Part shown: positions 7,690-16,023 of the stretch, piece by piece
Layout: each line of letters starts with the position of its first letter
Position numbering within the stretch: position 1 is the first letter of the stretch
DNA from: Rhizobium albus
GTDB taxonomy: Bacteria > Pseudomonadota > Alphaproteobacteria > Rhizobiales > Rhizobiaceae
Assembly: GCA_030160035.1 (NCBI GenBank)
Contig: BSNO01000001.1
Coordinates: 372,001-436,000 of the forward strand
DNA: 64,000 nt
Reading direction: 5' to 3'
Notes under the pieces: model-generated
What the model saw: only the letters and a program-made list of their open reading frames with translations
Database searches by the model: none
What the model was told of the DNA's origin: nothing
Program-made: the position numbers and the translations under genes

Positions 7690-9069
7690 ATGAAGGTCCT
7701 CGGCGTGCGCATCCCGTTCACTCGGCAGCCGGCGCAGCAGCAGAAGGCGCTTGAGCCTGTCGGTTCGCGCGGTTCGGGCTGGTATCGCATCCTTGAAAGC
7801 TTTTCTGGTGCTTGGCAGCAGAACGTCGAAGTCAACTTCGACTCCGTGCTCTCCAACCATGCCGACTTCGCTTGCCGCACGCTGATTGCCTCAGATATCG
7901 CGAAGATGCGCGTGAAGCTCGTGCAGCGCGATCAGTATCGGATTTGGACCGAAGTCGACAATTTCGGCTATCAGGTTCTGATCAAGCCGAACCGCTATCA
8001 GACGCGGATCCAGTTCTTCGAAAGCTGGGTGCTGTCGAAGCTGCAGCGCGGGAACACATACGTCCTCAAGCAGCGCGGCGGGCAGCCAGACGGTCGGGGA
8101 GTGACCGCGCTCTATGTGCTCGACCCGTCACTCGTGACGCCTCTCGTGGCCAGTGACGGCTCGGTCTACTACGATGTCCAGCAGGACAAGCTATCCGGCG
8201 TCGAAGCGCACATTATCGTGCCGGCGTCGGAGATCATTCACGATCGCTTCAACTGCTTCTTTCATCCGCTGGTCGGTCTCTCTCCGATCTTCGCCGGCGG
8301 CCTCGCGGCGACACAAGGTCTCGCGATTCAAGGTGACAGCGCACTGTTCTTCCAAAACGGCGCGCAGCCGGGCGGCGTACTGACCGCTCCGGGCGCTATC
8401 GCAGATGAGACGGCACAACGCCTCAAGGCCTACTGGGACACCAACTTCACCGGCAAGAATTCTGGAAAGGTCGCGGTTCTCGGCGATGGTCTGAAATATG
8501 AGGCTATGCGCGCCAAGGCGGTCGACAGCCAGCTGATCGAACAGCTCAAATGGTCGGCCGAAGTCATTTGTGGCGTCTATCATGTCCCGGCCTTCATGGT
8601 CGGTGTTGGCCAGGCGCCGGCCTACAACAACATCCAGTCTCAGCTCACGATGTATTATTCGCAGTGCCTCCAGGTGCTGATCGAAAGCATTGAGGTGCTT
8701 TTGGACGAAGCCCTCGGTCTGAACGGTGAAGCTGGCAGCGGTGCGAGCCTGGGCACTGAGTTTGACCTTGAAGACCTGCTTCGCATGGACACGGCTACGC
8801 AGTTCGATGTGGCGGCTAAGGGCAAGGGCATCCTCACGCTGGACGAGCAGCGGCGGAAAGCTGGCTATGCGCCGACTGAGGGCGGTAACACGATCTATCT
8901 CCAGCAGCAGGATCACTCGCTCGCGGCGATCGCGGCCCGTGATGAGCAGCTTGTCGAGGCGGCCAGCAATCCGACCGATCCGGCGGCTGCAGCAGAGACG
9001 GCCGCGAACGACAACCTCGCTCTCGAGGCCACGCGTGCCATGGCTGAAATCTACAAGGGGCTTCGCTGA
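7690..9069 (+). CDS. HK97-type portal protein
   Basis: 459 residues from the ATG at 7690. The sequence has the usual portal landmarks: an N-terminal part with the LSNHADFACRTLIASDIAK segment, a central ILHDRFN-like motif (EIIHDRFNCFFHP), GLSPIFAGG, and a helical stem followed by a Pro/Ala-rich C-terminus. The portal forms the dodecameric DNA channel at one capsid vertex and docks terminase. The same frame is open upstream, but the start after the previous stop is the natural one. The gene ends in an ATG overlap with the next gene. Confidence 0.9.
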   Translation: MKVLGVRIPFTRQPAQQQKALEPVGSRGSGWYRILESFSGAWQQNVEVNFDSVLSNHADFACRTLIASDIAKMRVKLVQRDQYRIWTEVDNFGYQVLIKPNRYQTRIQFFESWVLSKLQRGNTYVLKQRGGQPDGRGVTALYVLDPSLVTPLVASDGSVYYDVQQDKLSGVEAHIIVPASEIIHDRFNCFFHPLVGLSPIFAGGLAATQGLAIQGDSALFFQNGAQPGGVLTAPGAIADETAQRLKAYWDTNFTGKNSGKVAVLGDGLKYEAMRAKAVDSQLIEQLKWSAEVICGVYHVPAFMVGVGQAPAYNNIQSQLTMYYSQCLQVLIESIEVLLDEALGLNGEAGSGASLGTEFDLEDLLRMDTATQFDVAAKGKGILTLDEQRRKAGYAPTEGGNTIYLQQQDHSLAAIAARDEQLVEAASNPTDPAAAAETAANDNLALEATRAMAEIYKGLR

Positions 9070-9944
9070 TGTTTGATGGCAAGGCGTTCGGCGCCGAGAT
9101 CGTGAGCGCGGTCAAGGCGCATATTGCCGACAGCCTCAAGCCCGTCATGGACCGTATCGATGCGATCGAGCGGCGGCTGGATGAGGCGCCGGCGCCCAAG
9201 GAAGTCGATCTGGACGGTCTCCTGGCCCAGGCGAAAGCTGCGGGGCAAGAAGCGGTCGCAGCAGTGGAATCCAGCCTCGAAAGCTTCAAGCCTGATCCGT
9301 CCGAGGTAAAGGCCCTGCTGGAAGACTTCGTCGCGCAGCACGTTGCCGCCATTCCGGCTCCCCAGGACGGGAAGAGCGTCACGCTTGATGATGTGGCCCC
9401 GCTGATCGAGAAAGCCGTCAGCGAGGCTGTCAGCGCCATACCGGCGCCAAAGGACGGCCGCGACGGGATTGATGGCAAAGACGGCCGCGATGGTCTGGAC
9501 GTCAAAGAGATGTTCCGGGCCGATGGCGGCCGGCTGATCGCCACGATGACCGACGGCACCACCCGCGATCTCGGCGTGTTCGTCGGCAAGGATGGAGCCC
9601 CAGGCCGCGACGGCTTCAACCTCGAAGACTTCGACGCGACGCTGATGGACGACGGCCGCACGGTCCTACTGTCCTTCAAGCGGGGCGATCAGGTCTTCAA
9701 GTGCGAGCTTGGCATCCCAACCATGATTTATCGGGGCGTCTTCAACGAGGGCAAGAAATACGAGCGCGGCGACACAGTCACGTTCGGCGGCTCGCTCTGG
9801 CATTGCGACGAGGAAACCGACGCGAAGCCGGGCGAGGGCCAGAAGGCCTGGACGCTCGCTGCGAAGCGCGGCCGTGACGGCAAGCCGGGCAAGGACTTCA
9901 CGCCGCCGGCGCCAAAGCAGCCGATCAAGCTCGGGGGCGAGTGA
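9069..9944 (+). CDS. Collagen-like repeat phage structural protein
   Basis: 291 residues. After a helical N-terminus there are short Gly-X-Y collagen-like blocks (GRDGIDGKDGRDGLD at about 135, GKDGAPGRDGF at about 175, GRDGKPGKDF near the end). Near residues 218-265 a small beta module, YRGVFNEGKKYERGDTVTFG, resembles carbohydrate-binding modules. Such proteins are trimeric virion fibres or decorations. Its place between portal and connector is odd for a tail fibre and suggests a head-associated fibre. It overlaps both neighbours. Confidence 0.7.
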   Translation: MFDGKAFGAEIVSAVKAHIADSLKPVMDRIDAIERRLDEAPAPKEVDLDGLLAQAKAAGQEAVAAVESSLESFKPDPSEVKALLEDFVAQHVAAIPAPQDGKSVTLDDVAPLIEKAVSEAVSAIPAPKDGRDGIDGKDGRDGLDVKEMFRADGGRLIATMTDGTTRDLGVFVGKDGAPGRDGFNLEDFDATLMDDGRTVLLSFKRGDQVFKCELGIPTMIYRGVFNEGKKYERGDTVTFGGSLWHCDEETDAKPGEGQKAWTLAAKRGRDGKPGKDFTPPAPKQPIKLGGE

Positions 9945-10255
9945 TGCTGGTCACGCTTCAGGAATTGAGCCTGCACCTCAATCTCGATCTTGATGCCATG
10001 GGCAGCGGATCGCCGGAGGAAGACAAGGCACAGCAAGTCGGCGAGCAGGCCAGCGACATTGTCGTGGACTATCTGAAGAGCACCAACAGCGGCTGGACTG
10101 AAGAGACCACACCGCGCCCGGTGAAGTCCGCCATCCTGATCATCGCCGGCGCGCTCTACGACGACCCGCATGGCACAGGGCATGGCGATTATCTGAAGCC
10201 TGACGGTGCGGTTGCAAACCTTCTGCGCCGATACCGGGATCCTGCGCTTGCATGA
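9944..10255 (+). CDS. Head-tail connector protein (gp6-like)
   Basis: 103 residues from ATG 9944, where the stop of the previous gene overlaps. The helical pattern MLVTLQELSLHLNLD ... AILIIAGALYDDP is typical of the phage gp6/YqbG connector family that forms the first ring below the portal. A GTG three bases upstream is a possible alternative start. Its location and length fit the family. Confidence 0.8.
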   Translation: MLVTLQELSLHLNLDLDAMGSGSPEEDKAQQVGEQASDIVVDYLKSTNSGWTEETTPRPVKSAILIIAGALYDDPHGTGHGDYLKPDGAVANLLRRYRDPALA

Positions 10256-10872
10256 GCCGGCCTGAATGGTTTCCCGACTGGACCGGCGAGACATGCGTGA
10301 TCGTCGGCAGCGGCCCGAGCGCATCGTCGGCGCCGATCGACATCGTGAAGGGCAAGGCCAAGGTCATCGCCACGAACACGTCATGGAAGCTCGCCCCGTG
10401 GGCTGATGCTCTCATGGCCTGCGACTATGCCTGGTGGGCTCATGCGAAGGGCTGTCCTGAATTTCAGGGCCTGAAGCTGACGGTTGACCAGATCGCGGCG
10501 CGGACCTTCGAGGATGTGCGACTGGTCAACTGCCGGAAGGGTGACGATCGACTCTTTCTGGAGCCGATCAACACGGTGGGCTGGGGCGGCAACAGCGGTT
10601 TCCATGCCTTGAACCTCGCGGTGCAGTTCGGCTGCTCGAAGATCATCCTCGTGGGGATCGACGCTTCGGTGAAGCACGGGCTCCACTGGCACGGCACGCA
10701 TCCGAGGGGCCTGAATAACCCGACCTCGGGCAACGTGGAGCGGTGGCGCCGCGCGATCGACAGGGCTTGGACGGTGATCGAACCGCTCGGGATCAAGGTC
10801 ATCAACTGCAGCACCATCTCGGCGCTGACTGCCTATCCGAAGATGACGCTGCAAGAGGCATTGGACGCATGA
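10252..10872 (+). CDS. MptE/DUF115-like Rossmann protein, glycan cassette
   Basis: 206 residues. The N-terminus CVIVGSGPSASSAP is a nucleotide-binding glycine loop, followed by VIATNTSWKLAPWAD, as in DUF115/MptE-like and sialyltransferase-like proteins. Later motifs are GWGGNSGFHALNLAVQFG and HWHGTHPRGLNNP. Phage homologues are often labelled only morphogenetic protein. It overlaps both neighbours by four bases and heads a set of three glycan-type genes within the connector module. A transferase or nucleotide-sugar role is an inference. Confidence 0.6.
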   Translation: MSRPEWFPDWTGETCVIVGSGPSASSAPIDIVKGKAKVIATNTSWKLAPWADALMACDYAWWAHAKGCPEFQGLKLTVDQIAARTFEDVRLVNCRKGDDRLFLEPINTVGWGGNSGFHALNLAVQFGCSKIILVGIDASVKHGLHWHGTHPRGLNNPTSGNVERWRRAIDRAWTVIEPLGIKVINCSTISALTAYPKMTLQEALDA

Positions 10873-11411
10873 ACGGGGTTCGGATGGAGGATGTCGTCTT
10901 CCGAGGGGCGTTCATTCACGCGAAGGCGCACGTCGACGCAACTGTTCGGATCGGCAAGGGGTCCAAGGTCTGGCAATTCGCCACGGTTATCCGGGGGGCG
11001 GTGCTTGGCGCTGATTGCGTTGTGGCCGCCGGCGCCAACCTGGACGGACCAATCTTCGGCGATCGGTGCATCATCTCGCCAGGCGTCGACATGGGGCCGG
11101 GCTTCGTGATCGGGAACGATGTGTTCCTCGGGCCCGGCGTGGTGTTCTGCAACGACTGGTGGCCGCGCACGCATAAGGACGGTTTCGACTACGAAGGCCT
11201 GCGTTCCGGCAAGGTCGTCTGTGTCCGCATCGGCGATGGCGCGAGCCTCGGGGTTCGGGCGACGGTTATGCCGGGCGTTAGCATAGGCAGGGGCGCGATG
11301 ATCGCTGCCCACGCCGTCGTCACCCACGATGTGCCGGACGGCTGTCTGTGGACCCGTGAGGGCGAAATTAGAACGATCAGGAATGAACCGGAGCGGATGC
11401 GCACATGCTGA
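10869..11411 (+). CDS. Hexapeptide-repeat acyltransferase (WbbJ/WbpD type)
   Basis: 180 residues from ATG 10869. Imperfect hexapeptide repeats form a left-handed beta-helix (VDATVRIGKGSKVWQF, GADCVVAAGANL, GNDVFLGPGVVFCND, IGDGASLGVRATVMPGVSIG). The order matches sugar N-acetyltransferases of O-antigen pathways such as WbpD. The probable reaction is acetyl transfer from acetyl-CoA to an amino sugar. Its presence in a phage structural operon is unusual. It overlaps the genes on both sides. Confidence 0.8.
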   Translation: MNGVRMEDVVFRGAFIHAKAHVDATVRIGKGSKVWQFATVIRGAVLGADCVVAAGANLDGPIFGDRCIISPGVDMGPGFVIGNDVFLGPGVVFCNDWWPRTHKDGFDYEGLRSGKVVCVRIGDGASLGVRATVMPGVSIGRGAMIAAHAVVTHDVPDGCLWTREGEIRTIRNEPERMRTC

Positions 11412-12019
11412 CTGTCGCCACGTTGCTCTGGGATGCGAACCGCAACTCGCTGCCGTTCTCGCGCATGTACGACGAGACGTGGGTCGAGAAGCTTTACCGC
11501 GGGTTCGCCCGCAACCTGTCCGATCCGTTCCGCTTCGTCTGCTACACCGATCGGCCGCGGCACTTCGCAGAGCCGATCGAACAGAAGCGGATGTCCACAT
11601 CCACGCCCGGCTATGGCGACTGCATCCAGCCTTACGAGATGGGCGAGCCGATGATCCTCTGCGGTCTCGACACGGTCATCACGGGCAACTGCGACGCGCT
11701 GGCACGGTTCTGCCTGAAGAGCGACATCATCGCCCTGCCGCGGGATCCCTACAAGCCGAGCCGGGCCTGCAATGGCGTGGCCCTGGTGCCCGGCGGCAAG
11801 TCCGACATCTGGACCCGATGGAAGGGCGAGAACGACATGGAGTGGATGCGCGCCCAGCCTCACGTCTATCTGGACGAGGCTTTTCCGGGCGCCGTCGTGT
11901 CCTTCAAGGGCAGAGCCAAAGCTGCGGGCATCGGTGGCGCGTCCATCGTCTATTTCCATGGCCGCGAGAAGCCGCACGAGCTGCCGGCAGGCCATCCGAT
12001 CTTGGAGCACTGGGTCTGA
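11405..12019 (+). CDS. Glycosyltransferase-like protein
   Basis: 204 residues. It begins MLTVATLLWDAN and contains FRFVCYTDRP, ILCGLDTVITGNCD (a D-x-D-like position is replaced by LDTV), ALPRDPYKPSRACNGV and a C-terminal IVYFHGREKPHEL. This pattern resembles phage glycosyltransferases of the GT8-like/DUF type that read a sugar nucleotide through a Rossmann fold. With the two upstream genes it forms a possible sugar-modification unit. No signal peptide or membrane segment is seen. Confidence 0.6.
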   Translation: MLTVATLLWDANRNSLPFSRMYDETWVEKLYRGFARNLSDPFRFVCYTDRPRHFAEPIEQKRMSTSTPGYGDCIQPYEMGEPMILCGLDTVITGNCDALARFCLKSDIIALPRDPYKPSRACNGVALVPGGKSDIWTRWKGENDMEWMRAQPHVYLDEAFPGAVVSFKGRAKAAGIGGASIVYFHGREKPHELPAGHPILEHWV

Positions 12020-12351
12020 TGGCTGCTCCCGTTCTCGACAGGCGGATCACGATCCAGCGCGCGACCACAGCGCCCGATGCATTCAATGAGCCTGTTCAGA
12101 CGTGGACGGACCTGAAGACGCTTTCCGCCGCGCGCCGCGACGTCTCCGATGGCGAAAAGTTTGCGGCCGGGCAGGTGGGCGCGTCGCTCCAGTCTCGGTT
12201 CGTAATCCGGCATTCGTCGATCTCGAAGACGATCACCCCAGTCGACCGGCTCTCTCATGAGGGCGCGATCTGGAACATCATGGGCATCAAGGAAACGCAG
12301 GACGGGCGCCGGCGCTTCCTGGAAATCACTGCCGCAAGGGATGCTGACTGA
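12019..12351 (+). CDS. Phage head closure protein
   Basis: 110 residues from ATG 12019. The LDRRITIQRATTAPDAFNEP start and the WNIMGIKETQDGRRRFLEIT end are the signature of the SPP1 gp16/HK97 gp7-like head closure family, which forms the stopper ring below the connector. It is translationally coupled to the next gene. Confidence 0.88.
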   Translation: MAAPVLDRRITIQRATTAPDAFNEPVQTWTDLKTLSAARRDVSDGEKFAAGQVGASLQSRFVIRHSSISKTITPVDRLSHEGAIWNIMGIKETQDGRRRFLEITAARDAD

Positions 12352-12797
12352 TGGCTCGATCGACCGTCCGCATCTCTGGGCTGAAGGAACTGGACCGCGC
12401 CCTCGGTGAACTGCCCAAGGCGGCGGCGAAGGCCACGCTCCGCAAGGTGCTGACTGAAGCAGCGGAGCCCATGGCGCGCGCCGCTCGTCGGAATGCGCCG
12501 AAGCAAGACTATCACCTCTACGAGAGCATCGACGTTTCGCCGCGGCTGAATGGCCGGCAACGGGCGCTGCATCGCAAAGAGAATTCGCCCACCTTCGTCG
12601 AGACCTTCGTCGGCACGAACAACCCCGCCGGCGTCCAGCAGGAGTTCGGCAACGAGCGGCATGCGGCGCAGCCGTTCCTCCGCCCCGCATGGGACGCTGA
12701 GAAGAAGCCGACGGTCGAGCGCATCGCCAATTCGCTCTGGACCGAGATCGAGCGCATGGCCAAGCGGGTCGCGAACAAGGCAGCACGAGGCCGATAA
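12351..12797 (+). CDS. HK97 gp10-family tail completion protein
   Basis: 148 residues. RISGLKELDRALGELPKAAAK at the start, then a PMARAARRNAPK segment and AAQPFLRPAWDAEK, are typical of HK97_gp10, a tail completion protein at the head-tail joint. Length and position between head closure and the DUF3168 protein fit the family. ATG 12351 overlaps the previous stop. Confidence 0.88.
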   Translation: MARSTVRISGLKELDRALGELPKAAAKATLRKVLTEAAEPMARAARRNAPKQDYHLYESIDVSPRLNGRQRALHRKENSPTFVETFVGTNNPAGVQQEFGNERHAAQPFLRPAWDAEKKPTVERIANSLWTEIERMAKRVANKAARGR

Positions 12798-12801
12798 GCC
12801 C

Positions 12802-13170
12802 ATGGAAGAAGCCTTGACCGCGCTGCTGGCCTCAGTTGCCAGCGGGCGCCGCTATTGGGTGCGCGCGCCTCAGACCGTCGCGAAGCCGTATGTCGTCATG
12901 CAGGTGATCGACACGCTGCCCAGCTACTCCATGGCGGGGCAGGCCGACCATATCGCGAGCCGGGTTCAGATCGACGTCTATGCCGACACCTACGGCGCGC
13001 TGATCAGCACGACCCGCGCAATCAAGGCGATCCTGTCCGGCTACAAGGGCGGCCAGATCCAAGGCGCTTTCATCGCGAGCGAGCGAAACCTTCCAGCGGC
13101 CGACGCCGGCGAGGTGTCGCAGCTCTTCCGAACGTCCATCGACATCATGATCCACCACACCCACGCCTGA
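12802..13170 (+). CDS. DUF3168 tail completion protein
   Basis: 122 residues from ATG 12802. MEEALTALLASVASGRRYWV, then PYVVMQVIDTLPSYSM and VQIDVYADTYGAL, follow the DUF3168 (tail terminator-like) pattern. These proteins cap the tail tube. It stands between gp10-like and tail tube genes, the normal position. Confidence 0.88.
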   Translation: MEEALTALLASVASGRRYWVRAPQTVAKPYVVMQVIDTLPSYSMAGQADHIASRVQIDVYADTYGALISTTRAIKAILSGYKGGQIQGAFIASERNLPAADAGEVSQLFRTSIDIMIHHTHA

Positions 13171-13184
13171 ACGGAGACATTCCA

Positions 13185-13619
13185 ATGGCTGAAACTGAAG
13201 CATTGATCGGCTACGGCAGTGAGTTCCGTCTTGGCGACGGCGCGAGCCCCGAAGTTTTCACACCGGTGGCCGAGGTCAACAACATCACTCCGCCGTCCGA
13301 CACGGTTGACGTGATCGACGCGACCCACATGGCCAGCCCGAACCGCACCCGCGAGTTCATCGAGGGCCTGATCGATCCAGGTGAAGCATCCTTCGAGATG
13401 AACTTCGTCCCGGGCGGCCCAGGCGATGAGGCAATCCAGGAATGGAAGGCGACCGGCGGCCGGCGCAACTGCCAGATCAAGTTCGGCAACACCAACGTGA
13501 TCTGGACCTTCGCCGGCATCCTCACGGGTTACGAACCCGATGTGCCGACCGACGACAAGATGACCGCGACGGTCACCATCAAGGTCACGGGCTCCTACGT
13601 CAGCGGAGTTGAAAGCTGA
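13185..13619 (+). CDS. Major tail tube protein
   Basis: 144 residues from ATG 13185. AEVNNITPPSDTVDVIDATH followed by RTREFIEGLIDPGE, and the NFVPGGPGDEAI block, are characteristic of siphovirus and GTA-type tail tube subunits. The subunits polymerise into the hollow tail tube around the tape measure. It ends in an overlap with the assembly chaperone gene. Confidence 0.9.
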   Translation: MAETEALIGYGSEFRLGDGASPEVFTPVAEVNNITPPSDTVDVIDATHMASPNRTREFIEGLIDPGEASFEMNFVPGGPGDEAIQEWKATGGRRNCQIKFGNTNVIWTFAGILTGYEPDVPTDDKMTATVTIKVTGSYVSGVES

Positions 13620-13984
13620 TGAAGACTGACTTCACGGGCGACGTCAGCTTCGAGGCGCTGGGCAAGAGCTACACGCTCAAGCTCGGCACCAAGGCGATGC
13701 GGAAGATCGAGATCGCGGTCGGAAAGCCCATGCCGGTCATCGGGAAGATGCTCGACAAGGAAGAGACAGCATCGATCGACCTGGTGGCCAAGGTCTTCTG
13801 GGGCGCACTCCAGCACCACCACCCGGAGGTGTCTGTCGATGACGTCGACGACATCCTGGATGCGATCGGCCTCGATCAGGCAGGCCCATTGATCGGGCAG
13901 GCATTCGAAGCCGCCCAGCAGCCGAAGAAAGGCGGTGACAACCGCCCTCCGGTAGCGACGACTGGACCGACTGGCCGTCGCTGA
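13619..13984 (+). CDS. Tail assembly chaperone (GTA-type TAC)
   Basis: 121 residues. FEALGKSYTLKLGTKAMRKI near the start, then AKVFWGALQHHHPEV and a helical region up to about residue 100, match the gene-transfer-agent type tail assembly chaperone family (rcc01692-like). The last 20 residues are low-complexity. The -1 frame opens at 13939 and leads directly into the next gene, so a longer frameshift product is possible. Confidence 0.8.
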   Translation: MKTDFTGDVSFEALGKSYTLKLGTKAMRKIEIAVGKPMPVIGKMLDKEETASIDLVAKVFWGALQHHHPEVSVDDVDDILDAIGLDQAGPLIGQAFEAAQQPKKGGDNRPPVATTGPTGRR

Positions 13985-13995
13985 TCACAACATGG

Positions 13996-14262
13996 GTGGA
14001 CGCCGGACAGCCATACGAATTGTTCTGGCAGCTCACGCTTCGCGAAATCAGCGCCATTCTCGACGGCGTGTCAGCCCGGTTGATCCGGGAGCACAACGAT
14101 CGGGCCTGGATGGTCTGGCACACGGAAGCGCTGTCGAGACAGAAGAAGCTCCCGAAGCTTCAGACGCTCCTCGCCGGGCAAAAGCAGCGGCGACAGCAGA
14201 CAGTTGAAGAGCAGATCAGGATCGCCATGCAGTGGACTGCGGCGGTGCAGAGGAAGAGGTGA
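13996..14262 (+). CDS. Second tail assembly chaperone (GT-like)
   Basis: 88 residues from GTG 13996. PYELFWQLTLREISAILDG and WMVWHTEALSRQKKLPKL match the short second chaperone found after the TAC gene in GTA-like phages (rcc01693-like). The frame is open back to 13939 and reads DDWTDWPSLITTWVDAGQP, which looks like protein, so the natural product may be a -1 frameshift extension of the upstream chaperone, as with G/GT in lambda. No classical slippery heptamer was found. Confidence 0.7.
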   Translation: MDAGQPYELFWQLTLREISAILDGVSARLIREHNDRAWMVWHTEALSRQKKLPKLQTLLAGQKQRRQQTVEEQIRIAMQWTAAVQRKR

Positions 14263-14265
14263 CTT

Positions 14266-16023
14266 GTGGCTTCAGCCGTGATCGGTGCGCTCCGGGTCAA
14301 CCTCGGAATCGATACCGCCCAATTCTCTGAGGGCCTGAGCAGCGTCCGCGCGAGCATGGCCAAGGCCGGCCGGGACATGCAGGCGTGGGGCGGCAAGCTC
14401 TCGACCTATGTGACGGCACCGATCAGTGTTGCCGGCGCTGCTGTGACGGCTGCGGTCATCACCATGGCCCGGGATGTCGAACAGCTGGAGAAGTCTGCCC
14501 AGATTTCGAACACGACGTTTGAGCAGTTCCAGCGCCTTGCCTTCGCGGCCCGGACCGTCGGTGTCGAGAGCGAGAAGCTTTCCGACATCTACAAGGACGT
14601 CAACGACCGGGTCGGCGACTTCATGTCGACCGGCGGCGGCCCCATGGCGGACTTCTTCGAGAACATCGCGCCGAAGGTTGGGGTCACGGCGGATCAGTTC
14701 GCTCGCCTGTCAGGCCCCGAAGCCCTGCAGCTCTATTACGACAGCCTGGTCAAGGCCGGTGCCAGCCAGCAGGAGATGACGTTCTATCTCGAGGCTATGG
14801 CTTCGGACACGACGGCTCTCATTCCGCTCCTGCGGGAAGGCGGCGCGGCGTTCAAGGAGCTTGGCGAAGGCGCGGCAGTGCTCACGGCAGAGGATGCGGC
14901 CAGCCTGAAGCAATACAACGACGCGATGCGTCTGCTTGGCGAATCCATCCGCGCGCTGACGATCGCCCTGGTGAACACAGGCGTGATCGAGACGCTGACA
15001 GGGATCGTGCAGAAGGTCACCGAGTGGACGATGGTCCTCTCCAAGACCAACCCCGAGATCATCAAATGGACGGCGGTCGTCGCTGGCATTGCTGCGGCGG
15101 TTGGCCCTGCAGCCATCGCGATCGGTCTGCTGGTCACGGCTCTTGCTGCGGTCTCGGCACCTGTCCTGGCATTCGCCGCGGGTATCGCGGCCGGCACAGC
15201 AGCGGCCGTCGCCTTCTGGCCTGAAATCGTCAAGATGAAGGACGCAATCGTCAACTTCATGAGTGGCGACGTGCTGGCGAAGATCACCGACATCGGCAAG
15301 CAGATTGTCCAGGGCATCGTCAACGGCATCAAGGCGGCGCCCGGTGCGGTGCGTGATGCGCTCCTGAATGTCGTTAGCGGCGCATGGAACGCGGCGAAGG
15401 ACTTCCTCGGCATCCGGTCGCCCTCGCGCCTCTTCCAGGAGATGGGCGGCTATGTGGTCGAGGGCCTCGGCCAAGGCATGCAGAGCATGTCCGGTCAGGT
15501 CGAAGGGATCGCGAGCAATATCGCGTCCACTGTCTCTCAAGCCTTTCAGGGCCTGATCGATGGATCGAAGACGGTCAAGGATGTGATCAAGGATCTCCTG
15601 AGCCAGCTGTCGACCATGTGGATCAATCAGGGCTTCCAAGCGCTGCTCGGCGGCGGCATGGGCGGCGGCGGTGGAGGCGGCATCTTCGGCGGCCTGTTCT
15701 CCGGCATCGGCAAGCTGTTCGGTGGGTTCTTCGCAGACGGCGGCCGTCTCGGCGCTGGCAAGTGGGGCATCGCTGGAGAGTTCGGCCCGGAGATCATCAA
15801 GGGGCCGGCAAACGTGGTGCCTATGAGCGAGATGGTGAAGTCCGGCGAAGGCGGTGGGGGCAAGTCCGTGAACATCCACCAGACCTTCCAACTGTCGGGC
15901 GCCGTCAGCAGCGATGACGTGCAGACCATGGTTCGGCAGGGCGCCGGCCAAGCGGTCCAGTACGTCAAGGAAAGCCTTCCTGATTGGCAGTTCCAGCAGC
16001 AGACCTTTGGAAAGATCGCCTGA
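14266..16023 (+). CDS. Tail tape measure protein
   Basis: 585 residues starting with GTG. The N-terminus (VNLGIDTAQFSEGL, then ASMAKAGRDMQAWGGK) is the usual tape measure beginning. Several hydrophobic helices follow (about residues 270-320). A later region has KDFLGIRSPSRLFQEMG and a Gly-rich block, GGGMGGGGGGGIFGG. It sets tail length and is ejected with DNA. It is short for the family, predicting a short tail. It ends in an ATGA overlap. Confidence 0.9.
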   Translation: MASAVIGALRVNLGIDTAQFSEGLSSVRASMAKAGRDMQAWGGKLSTYVTAPISVAGAAVTAAVITMARDVEQLEKSAQISNTTFEQFQRLAFAARTVGVESEKLSDIYKDVNDRVGDFMSTGGGPMADFFENIAPKVGVTADQFARLSGPEALQLYYDSLVKAGASQQEMTFYLEAMASDTTALIPLLREGGAAFKELGEGAAVLTAEDAASLKQYNDAMRLLGESIRALTIALVNTGVIETLTGIVQKVTEWTMVLSKTNPEIIKWTAVVAGIAAAVGPAAIAIGLLVTALAAVSAPVLAFAAGIAAGTAAAVAFWPEIVKMKDAIVNFMSGDVLAKITDIGKQIVQGIVNGIKAAPGAVRDALLNVVSGAWNAAKDFLGIRSPSRLFQEMGGYVVEGLGQGMQSMSGQVEGIASNIASTVSQAFQGLIDGSKTVKDVIKDLLSQLSTMWINQGFQALLGGGMGGGGGGGIFGGLFSGIGKLFGGFFADGGRLGAGKWGIAGEFGPEIIKGPANVVPMSEMVKSGEGGGGKSVNIHQTFQLSGAVSSDDVQTMVRQGAGQAVQYVKESLPDWQFQQQTFGKIA

